This document shows, piece by piece, positions 18,601 to 26,682 of a stretch of 64,000 nt of DNA (position 1 is its first letter; each line of letters opens with the position of its first letter). The stretch is taken from contig CAILLK010000122.1 of the NCBI GenBank assembly GCA_903835005.1, positions 1 through 64,000 of the forward strand, read 5' to 3'. The notes under the pieces were generated by a model. That model did not search any database. It had not been told where the DNA came from and saw only the letters and a program-made list of their open reading frames with translations. A program made the translations under genes and the position numbers. Source of the stretch: an uncultured Bacteroidota bacterium (GTDB taxonomy: Bacteria > Bacteroidota > Bacteroidia > Chitinophagales > Chitinophagaceae).

Positions 18601-18853
18601 GGTATCCAACTGCCTGAATAACAAATGTATTATTGCCATCCGGTACATCAAGCATAAAATCTCCGTTTACATCAGAAACCGTTCCTGTATGCGTACCTTT
18701 CAATGTAATACCTGCTCCCGGGTATCCCTGCCCCTTTTCATCAGTTATTTTACCCGTAACTGTATGAGTAGTAGAGGTTTGAGCAAAAGCCTGTATTCCT
18801 GCCGAAAGAAGTAATACAAAGAGTAAACAAAGTCTTTTCATATCGTTTTTCAT
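15605..18853 (-). CDS. SusC/RagA-like TonB-dependent transporter
   Basis: 1082 aa. Signal peptide (~1-24), a carboxypeptidase-regulatory-like domain (about 28-105, VTGKITDEKGQGYPGAGI), plug domain (about 120-235, with GRVSGKVAG-type region seen as LQGKVAGANITSSTGGPGG and the SusC-typical ESVTVLEGPAAAALYGAVGANGAIMITTKKG), then the 22-strand barrel ending LRNYGAYLKVTF. First gene of a three-gene uptake operon (SusC, SusD, lipoprotein). No glycosidase, peptidase, ECF sigma or anti-sigma gene is adjacent, so the substrate cannot be inferred. Confidence 0.95.
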   Translation of the reverse strand: MKNDMKRLCLLFVLLLSAGIQAFAQTSTTHTVTGKITDEKGQGYPGAGITLKGTHTGTVSDVNGDFMLDVPDGNNTFVIQAVGYQTVEAKEKDQVVNVKLQTKSKELEGTVVTALGLQRERRELGYNATTLNSEELTAGQSTSALSDLQGKVAGANITSSTGGPGGSTRIILRGEKSILKDNNALIIVDGVITNNHDRTSDASGLSQIDFGNGANDIDPDEIESVTVLEGPAAAALYGAVGANGAIMITTKKGKHNVSGKNSKMDVTFKTSYTMSDVLKFPTYQTQFGQGAINAGITDDRGDNFSWGLPFDGVVRPWGQIINKKQEVKPYSYEPNNLQQFYNHGKDINNFVSLSGGNELSTYYLSINSINSSGVVPNTFYNKYSVRFNASTQLSNHFYSEINVNYINSYSRAEQAGQGQGGVMQALLQIPTDIPIGQLKDLSNHFNAMDYVDTAGIHRYGYFGSFSPNPYWVAAYYDNRNRTDRILGDMKIGYKNGDFNVFERVGVDATDDITYYKTPQINSQSVDQTIYYPSYGYINQGGYAQQNYTGMRFYSDLIGTYTHALSENFGMTALVGNNLTMIHDENLNATISPVTNGLVIPSFYNFTNNQGPVSVTNPILDHRTYAWYADIKFNYQRELYLDLTARNEWSSTLISGQNSYFYPGANAAWVFTERLNGTTFKDKVLNYGKVRIGTAGVSNDAIPYANNSSGFTQSPISTAFGSVVPPFNAVPAYQIQNSFGLNTLKPELTREYEVGFDLSFLKDRLTTSFTYYNDLTHNLITQVPVPPSTGYTSSYINVGDISNSGEELAIRGTPISTKWGLKWDLFGTYTHNVNVVESLNGGVSQITVGGFQGMAIVAAVGHPYGTFYASDISYYNGHAIVNQQTGLPVPTAKPVLEGSYLPKFQASWGTDLSYKGLKLHVLFTTKQGGQFYSQDKSLMDFVGSSQETTTNNRNPYVWANSVYQVGTTNNYVTNTTKFLPYTYWTTEASNGNLAGQDLVNASYIKLQEVALGYKIPQKYYKNTLFGSLEAGMFGNNLVLWAAKSNKYDDPEASSVGATSNGQGFNFSARPSLRNYGAYLKVTF

Positions 18854-19039
18854 TTAAAAAATGCTTGTATTGGCCACAAAACACCTGATACCCCTTCCAC
18901 GCCTTAACAGGCATGGTTGGGCTAATTTGGGGTGAATTTATTACAACATTGCGAATAAACAAAGTTTTGCGTTAATTATTCTTAACAATGGCTTACCGGA
19001 AAGGAAGGGATTGGGATATCCCGGTTATTGTACAACCAG

Positions 19040-19687
19040 TTATTCCACAATCCTGGTAGTTGGGAATATCTCATTTGGTGTTATCAAGGCTCCGCTAATT
19101 CTTGCAGCTATTTTAGCCCATTTAATTTTGTTGCTTCTATAGGCTATTGGAACAGTAAAATCTATATCATTGTGATATAACAAAGCAGTTTTTGCCATTA
19201 TTGTATTGGTTTCGGCATATTTTATTTCATAATCGTGCAACATAGCAGTCATAGGTAACCGCTCCAGGAGGAAATAAATATCTACAAAATCCTTATGACG
19301 AGTTCCATTATTTACCACTGCATGAAGTTTCATAGCAGCTATATCATTAAGCGATAACATCCTGATTCCATCCACTACTTCTACAGGATATATTTGCGGA
19401 TATTGATGAGCTATCAGATCAATTTTCACATCTTCAATAAAGCAGAATACCGCATTTTTGAGGCAACTCATTCTTTCTGCATTATACTTTTTGGAAAGAT
19501 GTGCAGCAATTCCTTCTGAGTTAAAATCAGTGGTACAAAACAGATCAATATCTATTGATGCCCTGTGTCCGATTTTCAAGGCGAGAGCAGTTCCGCCTAT
19601 CAGGTTGAATTCTTTCAGTTCTACATCTGCCATCAACCTTTGAATCAGGTCCAATGTTCCTTTCGTGACTGCATTCTTGTATAGCAT
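19040..19687 (-). CDS. AbiEii/AbiGii-type nucleotidyltransferase toxin
   Basis: 215 aa. Nucleotidyltransferase core: GGTALALKIGHRASIDIDLF (residues ~31-50; GG plus the DxD catalytic pair) and KLHAVVNNGTRHKDFVDIYFL (K-D-D motif, about residues 115-140), as in type IV AbiEii toxins, which modify tRNA or other targets with NTPs. It overlaps the upstream partner gene by 43 bp, the usual toxin-antitoxin coupling with the antitoxin first. The pair sits next to a repeat-rich, gene-free stretch, typical of mobile accessory DNA. Confidence 0.85.
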   Translation of the reverse strand: MLYKNAVTKGTLDLIQRLMADVELKEFNLIGGTALALKIGHRASIDIDLFCTTDFNSEGIAAHLSKKYNAERMSCLKNAVFCFIEDVKIDLIAHQYPQIYPVEVVDGIRMLSLNDIAAMKLHAVVNNGTRHKDFVDIYFLLERLPMTAMLHDYEIKYAETNTIMAKTALLYHNDIDFTVPIAYRSNKIKWAKIAARISGALITPNEIFPTTRIVE

Positions 19688-20163
19688 GCTAGATCTTCTT
19701 TTTGAAATCCAAAATAGTTGCAGGCTGTAGAGATAATATGGTCAGGCAAATATTTTATTTCTTTCAGCAAAGCATTTGTAACTTTTCCCCTGGTATAAAA
19801 CCTTATTAATTCCTCCCACTCCACTGGGGTACCTCGCTCCAAAACCCTTTCTATTACTGTCCGGTAACTTTTCTGCCAGTTTATTGTTTCATAATCGAAG
19901 TCCCAGAATAAACCTTTGTATAAATTGGGTTTTTTGATATCATTTTTGGGTTTTGTGAACACAGTTGTCCGTTCAATCTTAATATTATCATTTTCAAAAT
20001 ATTTTTTCCCTTTTGAAAGATGGTGGGTAAGCGTATGATAATTATATTTGGAATAACTCAGACAGAAGTTTTTTAAGCTGGAAAACACTTCAGTTGATTG
20101 ATAATTCCCCTTCCAGGTAACAACAATTACTCTTCGGGTCTGTCCATGCTCACTGAATTTCAT
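19645..20163 (-). CDS. AbiEi-position antitoxin, two-domain (DUF6922-like C-terminus)
   Basis: 172 aa from ATG at 20163, chosen because a -7/-33 promoter pair lies immediately upstream and the alternative longer frame begins with TTG. The N-terminal ~75 residues (FSEHGQTRRVIVVTWKG, FCLSYSKYNYHTLTHHLSKG) are basic and resemble short DNA-associated accessory proteins of Bacteroidota. The C-terminal ~90 residues (LFWDFDYETINWQKSYRTV, then RVLERGTPVEWEELIRFY) match the DUF6922-type helical domain found next to AbiEii toxins. No canonical AbiEi winged-helix start was recognised. By position it is the antitoxin; this is inference from the 43-bp overlap with the toxin gene. Confidence 0.65.
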   Translation of the reverse strand: MKFSEHGQTRRVIVVTWKGNYQSTEVFSSLKNFCLSYSKYNYHTLTHHLSKGKKYFENDNIKIERTTVFTKPKNDIKKPNLYKGLFWDFDYETINWQKSYRTVIERVLERGTPVEWEELIRFYTRGKVTNALLKEIKYLPDHIISTACNYFGFQKEDLACYTRMQSRKEHWT

Positions 20164-20168
20164 AATTT

Positions 20169-20199
20169 CAAAGTTAGGCAATTTGTAAATATTGCGCAA
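20169..20199 (-). promoter_or_regulatory. Promoter of the AbiE-type pair
   Basis: On the minus strand: TTG (20199-20197), 20-bp spacer, then TAACTTTG (20176-20169). The -7 box ends 5 bp before the ATG at 20163, implying a very short leader or none. Confidence 0.5.
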
Positions 20200-20689
20200 T
20201 AACGACTAAATAATATCAAAACGGCGCCTCCAAAATTTCCTTAATCATGTCAAACGTATTGTCAACAACGATGATATGGTACAAAACTAAACGGTTATTA
20301 ACCCCGGTCTGAAGGAGGGCACTGAAAAAGTAACCTCTTTTCACGGGTAAATTTCTAGTCTATAATAATCAATCTATGAGTTTGCCGATGCTGAAGGCAT
20401 CGCATGTATTGATGGCAAAATGGGTAATTGGTACAATCAATTGATAATCTGGTTAATAAACTCCGAACCGACATTAGGTTGCTCAATTCCCAATCTAGTA
20501 AAAATGGGATAAAATGAGATAATCGTAAATTTAGCTATATCATCCACCAGTAATGGTTTCAGCGTTTATCATTATCCCATCACGTCTCTTTAGGAGAATG
20601 CGATAACCAAATAAAACGCTTTTTCAGGAAGCTGCACCTTTTTCAAGGAAGAAGTAAAGCATCAGATAGACATTAGAAACCGGTATTAA
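20200..20689. other. Gene-free stretch with possible decayed coding remnant
   Basis: About 490 bp without an intact gene. Between about 20373 and 20450 the plus strand reads YEFADAEGIACIDGKMGNWY in one frame, which looks protein-like (possibly a decayed WG-type repeat), but it has no start or flanking frame. Otherwise no recognisable content. Confidence 0.35.
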
Positions 20690-20874
20690 TGGGAATTGCG
20701 GGCTTAAAAAAGATTTTTGCAAATAGCGAATTAGCGCCTCCGCGTGAGATTTTTCTATGACGTTTTTATTTTGTCTAGTTAGTGGGAATTGCGGCCTTAA
20801 ATAAGGTCTTTGCAAATAGCGACTTAGCGCCTCCGCGTGAGATTTTTCTATGATGTTTTATTTTATCTAATTGA
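20690..20874. repeat. Two-copy 93-bp tandem repeat
   Basis: Copy 1 (20690-20782) and copy 2 (20783-20874) both begin tgggaattgcg and share the block caaatagcga/c-ttagcgcctccgcgtgaga-tttttctatga. Copy 2 is one base shorter and about 90% identical. The core ttagcgcctccgcgtgaga reads SHAEAL on the reverse strand, a phrase I know from dispersed intergenic repeats in environmental Bacteroidota. It lies directly upstream of the TIGR02757 gene. Confidence 0.8.
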
Positions 20875-20956
20875 CATAAGTAGCATTTTGCAATTGTAGG
20901 AGTACCAAAGAGTCTGCCTTGATGTTTTTCAACATCCATTCTGTAGTTTTAGCCTT

Positions 20957-21730
20957 ATGAACGACCTCACTCACCTCAGAGATTTCCTTGATTCAAAAGC
21001 AGTGCTCTACAACCAGCCAGCCTTTATTGAGAAAGACCCTATATCCATACCCCACGCTTTTACAAGGAAACAGGATATAGAAATCTCCGGACTGTTTGCT
21101 GCTGTGCTGGCATGGGGCAACCGCACCACCATCATCAACAATTGCCGCAAACTGATGCAATGGATGGATAACAGGCCCTATGATTTCATAATGCACCACC
21201 AGGATACCGACCTGAAGCCATTCGTCGGGTTTGCACACCGCACCTTCAATACCACCGATCTGCTTTACTTTATATCATTTCTTCAATACCATTATAAAAA
21301 CCATAATTCGCTCGAGGACGCCTTTGTAACAACTAAGATATACCAGGAAGCAACGGTGGAACAGGCATTAATACATTTTCACAATTACTTCTTCTCCATC
21401 GAACACCCCGAACGGACTAAAAAACATATAGCCACACCAGATCGCAACTCGGCCTGCAAGCGCCTCAATATGTACCTCCGCTGGATGGTGCGCAGCGATA
21501 AACAGGGTGTCGATTTCGGGCTATGGAAAAAAATACAACCATCCCGGCTTATATGCCCGCTCGATGTGCACGTGGCCAGGGTAGCCCAGCGACTGGGATT
21601 GATGGAGAATATAAAATCCAACTGGAACAATGCCATGCATCTTACCAGTCAGCTGCGGTTGCTCAACCCCGCCGACCCGGCAGTGTATGATTATGCCTTG
21701 TTCGGCCTGGGTATGGGCGAAAGGTTTTAA
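20957..21730 (+). CDS. TIGR02757 family protein (DUF2400)
   Basis: 257 aa, normal for the family. The N-terminal YNQPAFIEKDPISIPHAFTRKQDIEISGLFAAVLAWGNR pattern is diagnostic, as are the conserved C-terminal PLDVHVARVAQRLGL and DYALFGLGMG. Conserved uncharacterised protein, typically single copy in Bacteroidota, with a helix-hairpin-helix/DNA-glycosylase-like overall look; function not established. It is convergent with the PAS gene, their stop codons being 1 bp apart. Confidence 0.88.
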   Translation: MNDLTHLRDFLDSKAVLYNQPAFIEKDPISIPHAFTRKQDIEISGLFAAVLAWGNRTTIINNCRKLMQWMDNRPYDFIMHHQDTDLKPFVGFAHRTFNTTDLLYFISFLQYHYKNHNSLEDAFVTTKIYQEATVEQALIHFHNYFFSIEHPERTKKHIATPDRNSACKRLNMYLRWMVRSDKQGVDFGLWKKIQPSRLICPLDVHVARVAQRLGLMENIKSNWNNAMHLTSQLRLLNPADPAVYDYALFGLGMGERF

Positions 21731-21731
21731 A

Positions 21732-23159
21732 CTATAACCTGGCAATAATATCTTCGGTATCGGGGAAATAGGTATCCAGGTTTGTGGCAATACCGGTTAA
21801 CTCTTTTTCTATAAGGTCCAGCGCCTCAATAACAGTGGCTATCTTGTCCGGCAACATACCCAAAGGCGTGTCTTCCCCTGATCCGTTGCCTTTTTCGTGT
21901 TGTGTCAGGTTTAATGCTGCCAGCTGCTCTTTTATTGTTCTGGTCTTTTTTCTGGCTATCTCCTTTATTTTCTCATTCTGCTCCCTGATATTGATCAGTT
22001 GCTTTCTTTCTTCCGATATGTCTCTGGCTATACAGTTTACACCTGTTATCCTGCCATCCTGGTCCATTATAGGCGTAGAACTTATTTCATTGTACTGCTC
22101 CAATCCGTTATAGGTTTCTACTACTATTATACTGAAACTTTCACCGCTCAGCGCCCGTTCATAATCTTTAATCCTCCTCGCAATAAATGAATCAGAATGC
22201 CATTTGCCCAATACATAATCGCCCTCATCGATGGCTACGCCCGAGCGGCTCAAAAAGAAATCCTGGTAAGCTTTGTTGCAAAAGGTGATCTTAAGTTCCT
22301 TATCTACCGACCATATCAGGTCCCTGGTATTATTAATAGTTGCCAGCAGCTTCTGTTCATTGTTGCGCATTGCATCAAAAAGCTCCTTCTCCTGTGTTAT
22401 ATCGGTTGTCACTCCCGATATCAGATCGGGTCGGTTATTAACGCCTTTTTTATACAAAACCCTGACTTTAAACGCTCTGAGACTTCCGTCGGTTGCTACA
22501 TGGCGGTATATCAGTTCAGTATGCCCGGCTTTTTTAATCTGGCTCAAAGCATTCTGTACCAGGTATTTATCCTGTTCATATACCGAGTTCAAAACAAAGT
22601 CAACATCGGCATTTATGTGCTCTTTACTGAAGCCATACATATCAAAATAAGCCTTATTGCCGTAAATTAATTTAAACGTATCCGCATTTCTGGTCCAAAT
22701 GGCTTCGTCGAGGGAGGTAAGAATGTCTTTCAGTTCTTCCTTGCGTTCCTTTAGCAATTCCATCAGCTCAAAATTCTTTTGATCAGCCAGAACCTTATCA
22801 TTTACATTTATGGCATAGCATATTCGAGCCTTAATATTGCCAAATTCAGTAGCATGCGAGTAAATATGAACATAAAAAACTGTGCCATCTTTTCTCATAT
22901 GCCTGTTTATTCCCGCATCATAGTAATCCGATTTTCTTTTATTATAGTTTACAACCATAGTGGTTACATCCTCAACCGGCCTTATCGCTTTGATATTTAA
23001 AGTCAGGAATTCTTCCCTGGTGTATCCATAATTTATGATTGCAGCATTATTTACCTCCAGAAACTGCATTGTATCTGCGTCAATAATCCAAGAAGGAATA
23101 GGGCCGTTATCAAAATGGGTTTTGTAATCAGTTGTAAAAATGTTGTCCATTTCGGTCAT
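21732..23159 (-). CDS. PAS-domain sensor protein lacking a kinase domain
   Basis: 475 aa with three PAS domains (about residues 8-125, 142-265 and 268-388; e.g. WIIDADTMQFLEVNNAAIINYGYTREEF, ELKITFCNKAYQDFF, PIMDQDGRITGVNCIARDISEER). A helical segment (residues ~388-420, IREQNEKIKEIARKKTRTIKEQL) follows where related Bacteroidota sensors have the HisKA start EIAWIQSHxVRAP; here the His region is replaced by KKTRT. There is no HATPase domain; the protein ends with ~50 residues of helix. It therefore senses but cannot autophosphorylate, and may act through a partner. A well-spaced promoter precedes it. Confidence 0.8.
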   Translation of the reverse strand: MTEMDNIFTTDYKTHFDNGPIPSWIIDADTMQFLEVNNAAIINYGYTREEFLTLNIKAIRPVEDVTTMVVNYNKRKSDYYDAGINRHMRKDGTVFYVHIYSHATEFGNIKARICYAINVNDKVLADQKNFELMELLKERKEELKDILTSLDEAIWTRNADTFKLIYGNKAYFDMYGFSKEHINADVDFVLNSVYEQDKYLVQNALSQIKKAGHTELIYRHVATDGSLRAFKVRVLYKKGVNNRPDLISGVTTDITQEKELFDAMRNNEQKLLATINNTRDLIWSVDKELKITFCNKAYQDFFLSRSGVAIDEGDYVLGKWHSDSFIARRIKDYERALSGESFSIIVVETYNGLEQYNEISSTPIMDQDGRITGVNCIARDISEERKQLINIREQNEKIKEIARKKTRTIKEQLAALNLTQHEKGNGSGEDTPLGMLPDKIATVIEALDLIEKELTGIATNLDTYFPDTEDIIARL

Positions 23160-23228
23160 GTAACTTGTTTGTTTTATTATAAGTGATGAATTTTAATATT
23201 TAATTAATAGGACTTTGATAGCGAAAAA

Positions 23229-23259
23229 CAAATGTACTCAATTAATTCAGGTATTCAAA
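23229..23259 (-). promoter_or_regulatory. Consensus promoter of the PAS gene
   Basis: On the minus strand: TTTG (23259-23256), exactly 19 bp, then TACATTTG (23236-23229). This is the full Bacteroidota -33/-7 consensus. The start codon is 70 bp downstream. Confidence 0.75.
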
Positions 23260-23374
23260 CGAGATGTTAATTATTTTCAAAATCAAATGCAAACGATAAG
23301 TTAACGTAATTCCATTTTACAATTCATAACCTTCTTCCGCGATATTTACCTGTTATCTGTACCTCTCTTTTACC

Positions 23375-23382
23375 TATTTTTG
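23375..23382 (+). promoter_or_regulatory. -7 box (TATTTTTG) of glyS
   Basis: Perfect TAnnTTTG ending 8 bp before the glyS ATG, implying a transcript with almost no 5' leader. No -33 TTTG at the usual distance. Confidence 0.45.
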
Positions 23383-23390
23383 CCTCACTT

Positions 23391-24821
23391 ATGGCAAACG
23401 AAAATAAGCTCCAGAATATAATAGGGCATTGCAAGGAATATGGATTTGTATTTCAATCAAGTGAAATATATGATGGATTAAGCGCTGTATATGATTATGG
23501 CCAGTATGGGGCAGAACTCAAGAAAAACATCCGTGATTACTGGTGGAGAAGTATGACCCAGATGCACGAAAACATTGTGGGGATAGATGCTGCTATATTT
23601 ATGCACCCTACAGTATGGAAAGCCAGCGGGCATGTGGACAACTTCAGTGACCCGATGATAGATAATAAGGACAGCCAGAAACGGTACCGGGTCGATCACC
23701 TTATAGAAGCTTTTGCCGAGACACTGGATAAAGAAAAATCGGAGGCATTGCTGACAACTATGGATCAGTTGCTGGCTGCCAATGATTTCGCAGGCCTTAA
23801 AGAAATAATTGATATTAATAAAATGAAATGTGCCATAAGTGGTACCTGTAACTGGACTGAGGTTCGCCAGTTTAACCTTATGTTTTCAACTGAAATAGGT
23901 TCGGTGGCAGAAGAAGCTAATGTGATATACCTGAGGCCGGAAACAGCCCAGGGTATATTTGTCAACTTCCTGAATGTGCAGAAAAGCGGTCGCATGAAGA
24001 TACCTTTTGGTATAGCCCAGACAGGTAAGGCATTCCGTAACGAAATTGTGGCCCGTGGTTTTATATTCAGAATGCGGGAGTTTGAGCAGATGGAAATGCA
24101 GTTCTTCATTAAACCCGGCACCCAGAAGGAGTGGTATGAATACTGGAAGGAAACCCGCATGAAGTGGCACCTGAGCCTGGGCATAGGAGCGGAGAAATAC
24201 CGTTTTCACGACCATGTGAAACTAGCCCACTATGCCGATGCTGCCTGCGATATTGAATATGACTTCCCGATGGGATTTAAAGAAGTAGAGGGCGTGCACA
24301 GCCGCACAGATTTCGATCTGAAACAGCACCAGCAGTTCAGCGGCAAGAAGCTTACCTATTTCGATACAGATATCAACCAGCATTATGTGCCTTATGTTAT
24401 TGAAACATCCATTGGCCTGGACCGGGCTGTAATGATGGTGCTCAGTGAGGCATATAAGGAAGAAGATCTCAGCACTGCCGATAAGCAGGACAGCCGCACT
24501 GTGCTCAGCTTACCCCCAATGCTGGCCCCCATTAAACTTGCAGTGCTTCCACTTACCAAGAAAGATGGTTTACCAGAGATAGCCCGCCAGTTGATTGATG
24601 AGTGCAAGCCTTATTTCAAATGCTACTATGAAGAAAAAGACAGCATTGGCAAGCGCTACCGCAGGCAGGATGCTTTAGGTACCCCTTTCTGCATTACTAT
24701 CGATCACCAGACCAAGGAAGACCAGACCGTTACCATCCGTTACCGCGACAGCATGCTGCAGGAGCGCATTGCCCTGGCAGATGTGAAGGGATTGGTGATT
24801 GATAAGATTAAGATGTTTTAA
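23391..24821 (+). CDS. glyS: Glycyl-tRNA synthetase, homodimeric type
   Basis: 476 aa. Class II synthetase of the alpha2 (GlyQS) type: N-terminal IIGHCKEYGFVFQSSEIY with YDYGQYGAELKKNI, class II motif 2 at FRNEIVARGFIFRMREFEQMEMQ (~residues 212-235), motif 3 at GLDRAVMMVL (~342), and the C-terminal anticodon-binding domain (LAPIKLAVLPLTKKDGLPEIA to the end). Charges tRNA-Gly with glycine. Single-gene unit closed by a strong terminator. Confidence 0.96.
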   Translation: MANENKLQNIIGHCKEYGFVFQSSEIYDGLSAVYDYGQYGAELKKNIRDYWWRSMTQMHENIVGIDAAIFMHPTVWKASGHVDNFSDPMIDNKDSQKRYRVDHLIEAFAETLDKEKSEALLTTMDQLLAANDFAGLKEIIDINKMKCAISGTCNWTEVRQFNLMFSTEIGSVAEEANVIYLRPETAQGIFVNFLNVQKSGRMKIPFGIAQTGKAFRNEIVARGFIFRMREFEQMEMQFFIKPGTQKEWYEYWKETRMKWHLSLGIGAEKYRFHDHVKLAHYADAACDIEYDFPMGFKEVEGVHSRTDFDLKQHQQFSGKKLTYFDTDINQHYVPYVIETSIGLDRAVMMVLSEAYKEEDLSTADKQDSRTVLSLPPMLAPIKLAVLPLTKKDGLPEIARQLIDECKPYFKCYYEEKDSIGKRYRRQDALGTPFCITIDHQTKEDQTVTIRYRDSMLQERIALADVKGLVIDKIKMF

Positions 24822-24839
24822 GTGCTTTCAAGAGTCAAT

Positions 24840-24887
24840 AAAAAATGAAGACTGGCAGAACCAGAATTCTGCCGGTCTTCATTTTTT
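24840..24887. terminator. Bidirectional terminator between glyS and the lipoprotein gene
   Basis: A 21-bp near-perfect stem (24840-24860 with 24867-24887, one G-T pair) with A-run on one side and T-run on the other. It serves the two convergent genes that flank it. Confidence 0.88.
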
Positions 24888-24918
24888 GTATCAGAACAAG
24901 GCGTAAGACAAAACCGAA

Positions 24919-25872
24919 CTAATTTACATCAAGGCTCTGCAAAAATGTTGAAGTTGTATCAGTTGCTACAATACTGCCAGTCATGGTGAATTGCTGCAAA
25001 ATTCCTCTATATCCTGAATTTACAATGGTAGAAATATAAAAATGATTGGAGCATGGATCAATACAGGTTGAGTAAAATTCCCGGTCAACGGCACTTGGCA
25101 GACTAATAGAAGAGAGGGTCGTAATGGAACCTGCAGATGGATCAATTTTGATAAAATCCTGTCCTACTCCCGGATAATTTTCCCTTATAGCGTATAACAT
25201 ATTGTCATTTTTATTAAACCTTAACCCGAGGATATCCCATGCACCGGAGCCTGTAGCAACAACCGAAGTAGCAGAAGATCCGGATGTGTATTTTTCTATA
25301 TAGTAGGTAGCAGTGTCTCCGGTAGACAGGTACATATTGCCGGTGTTATTGTCAACAGTTAGCGAGCCCATAAACGGATGAACCAGAGTAGCAATAACAG
25401 TAGTGGTGAATGTGGAACCGGAAATGTTAATTTGCATCAGGTTACCGCCGGAAAAACAATAAAGTTTGTTTGTAACATTGTTGTATACAGGTGCTGAAAA
25501 AGTTGATGTTCCAGAAGTACTTAATGCAGTAACACTACCTGAGGCAGAAATTTTATATAAAGGAGCCGGACTGTCGCTGGAACCCCTATAGGTTTTAAAT
25601 ACATAATAGCAATTGTCGGCGATATTAAAAGCTCCCTGATTGGTATATACCGAAGTCGCGAAGCTGCCAATAGCTGAAAGTAGGCCTGTGGAAGGATTAA
25701 TTGGTCCGAAACTACAGGTTGATATTGTATCATACATACTTGTCACAGGGACTGTATAACCGTAAAGCGTAGATGTGCAGGTTGTTTTGGAGCCTGTAGT
25801 TTTCCTGCAGGCCGAAGCTAAACAAAGTGCAAAAAGGCAAGCAATACCAATAGATTGAGGAATACGATTCAT
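24919..25872 (-). CDS. Lipoprotein with beta-propeller-like repeats
   Basis: 317 aa. Type II signal MNRIPQSIGIACLFALCLASAC. The rest is beta-rich with repeating blade-like segments (LYKISASGSVTALST, LMQINISGSTFTTTVI, DILGLRFNKNDNMLYAIREN, FIKIDPSAGSITTLSSI), typical of a secreted WD40/NHL-like propeller. Enzymatic motifs are not visible. No operon partner: the neighbouring genes converge or are separated. Confidence 0.65.
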   Translation of the reverse strand: MNRIPQSIGIACLFALCLASACRKTTGSKTTCTSTLYGYTVPVTSMYDTISTCSFGPINPSTGLLSAIGSFATSVYTNQGAFNIADNCYYVFKTYRGSSDSPAPLYKISASGSVTALSTSGTSTFSAPVYNNVTNKLYCFSGGNLMQINISGSTFTTTVIATLVHPFMGSLTVDNNTGNMYLSTGDTATYYIEKYTSGSSATSVVATGSGAWDILGLRFNKNDNMLYAIRENYPGVGQDFIKIDPSAGSITTLSSISLPSAVDREFYSTCIDPCSNHFYISTIVNSGYRGILQQFTMTGSIVATDTTSTFLQSLDVN

Positions 25873-26050
25873 AAAAATAAGTTTAGTTACTTATTAAGAC
25901 ACCTGAAATTCTTTTCCGGTTGGAAATCCCTTAAAAATAAATAGTTATAGAAACGTTAAAAGAGGCAATCAACATAGTGTTTAATATAAAGATTGTGAGT
26001 TGAATCAATTTCCTTTTCAATAAATGATGCCACATTTCAGGTCAGAGCAA

Positions 26051-26491
26051 TCATTGCAATTTAGCCCTCACGGCCTTCACCTCATCAGTGGTAACAGCAG
26101 CGCCACTGTTTCCGAAACTGGTATTTACATAGGTAAGTACGGCTGCAACCTCCTCATCATTGAGTGGCTGTGGCGGCATTACATTGTTGTATTTTACACC
26201 ATTTACCACCAGTTCGCCCTGGAAACCTTTAATAACCTGAGTAATGGTTTTCTCCTTATCGGTAAGGAAATCAGATTTAGCCAGCGGAGGATAGGCTCCT
26301 GGTATTCCGGCACCGTTTCCCTGGTGGCAGGTTACACAAGTACGGTTATAAACAGCCGCTCCTGATATGGCTGATTGAGAGCCTGTGGCAGTTGAGGCAG
26401 TTGAGGTACTTGTGGAACTAGAATTGCCACCGCAGGAAGAAATAAAAAGGATAAGAAGCTCCGCAATTGCAATGAGGCAAATTTTTTTCAT
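26051..26491 (-). CDS. Cytochrome c lipoprotein
   Basis: 146 aa from ATG at 26491, chosen because it gives a clean lipoprotein signal (MKKICLIAIAELLILFISSC). A Ser/Thr-rich linker follows, then a class I cytochrome c: haem motif CVTCH and the distal Met in NNVMPPQPLNDEEVAAVLTYV. Divergent from the sulfite-oxidase-like gene with 191 bp between them; the pair probably works in the same extracytoplasmic electron transfer chain (inference from context). Confidence 0.85.
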   Translation of the reverse strand: MKKICLIAIAELLILFISSCGGNSSSTSTSTASTATGSQSAISGAAVYNRTCVTCHQGNGAGIPGAYPPLAKSDFLTDKEKTITQVIKGFQGELVVNGVKYNNVMPPQPLNDEEVAAVLTYVNTSFGNSGAAVTTDEVKAVRAKLQ

Positions 26492-26682
26492 ATTGTTGAT
26501 TAATATCCGTGTTTTGGGATTCTCAACAAAAGAAGTAAATTTATAGGAAATTCTCTGCATCGGGCAATAATTATTACTTCAGTACTATGTAATGGTAATG
26601 ATGGTTATGTAATTATTTATTGTAGTTAGCGATAAGGAGAATCGGGTCTTTTAAACCGGTATTTTAAAAATAGCGATATCAC

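Noticed and set aside
20624-20815. 63-codon minus-strand frame ending in a SHAEAL phrase
   Set aside because: It is made of the tandem repeat unit and has no protein support outside it.
20690-20874. Repeat block considered as a CRISPR array
   Set aside because: Two long contiguous copies, with no short repeats separated by unique spacers and no cas genes.
23391-24821. T-box or riboswitch upstream of glyS
   Set aside because: The intergenic region has no conserved hairpin series, and the -7 box is 8 bp from the ATG, leaving no leader for such a structure.
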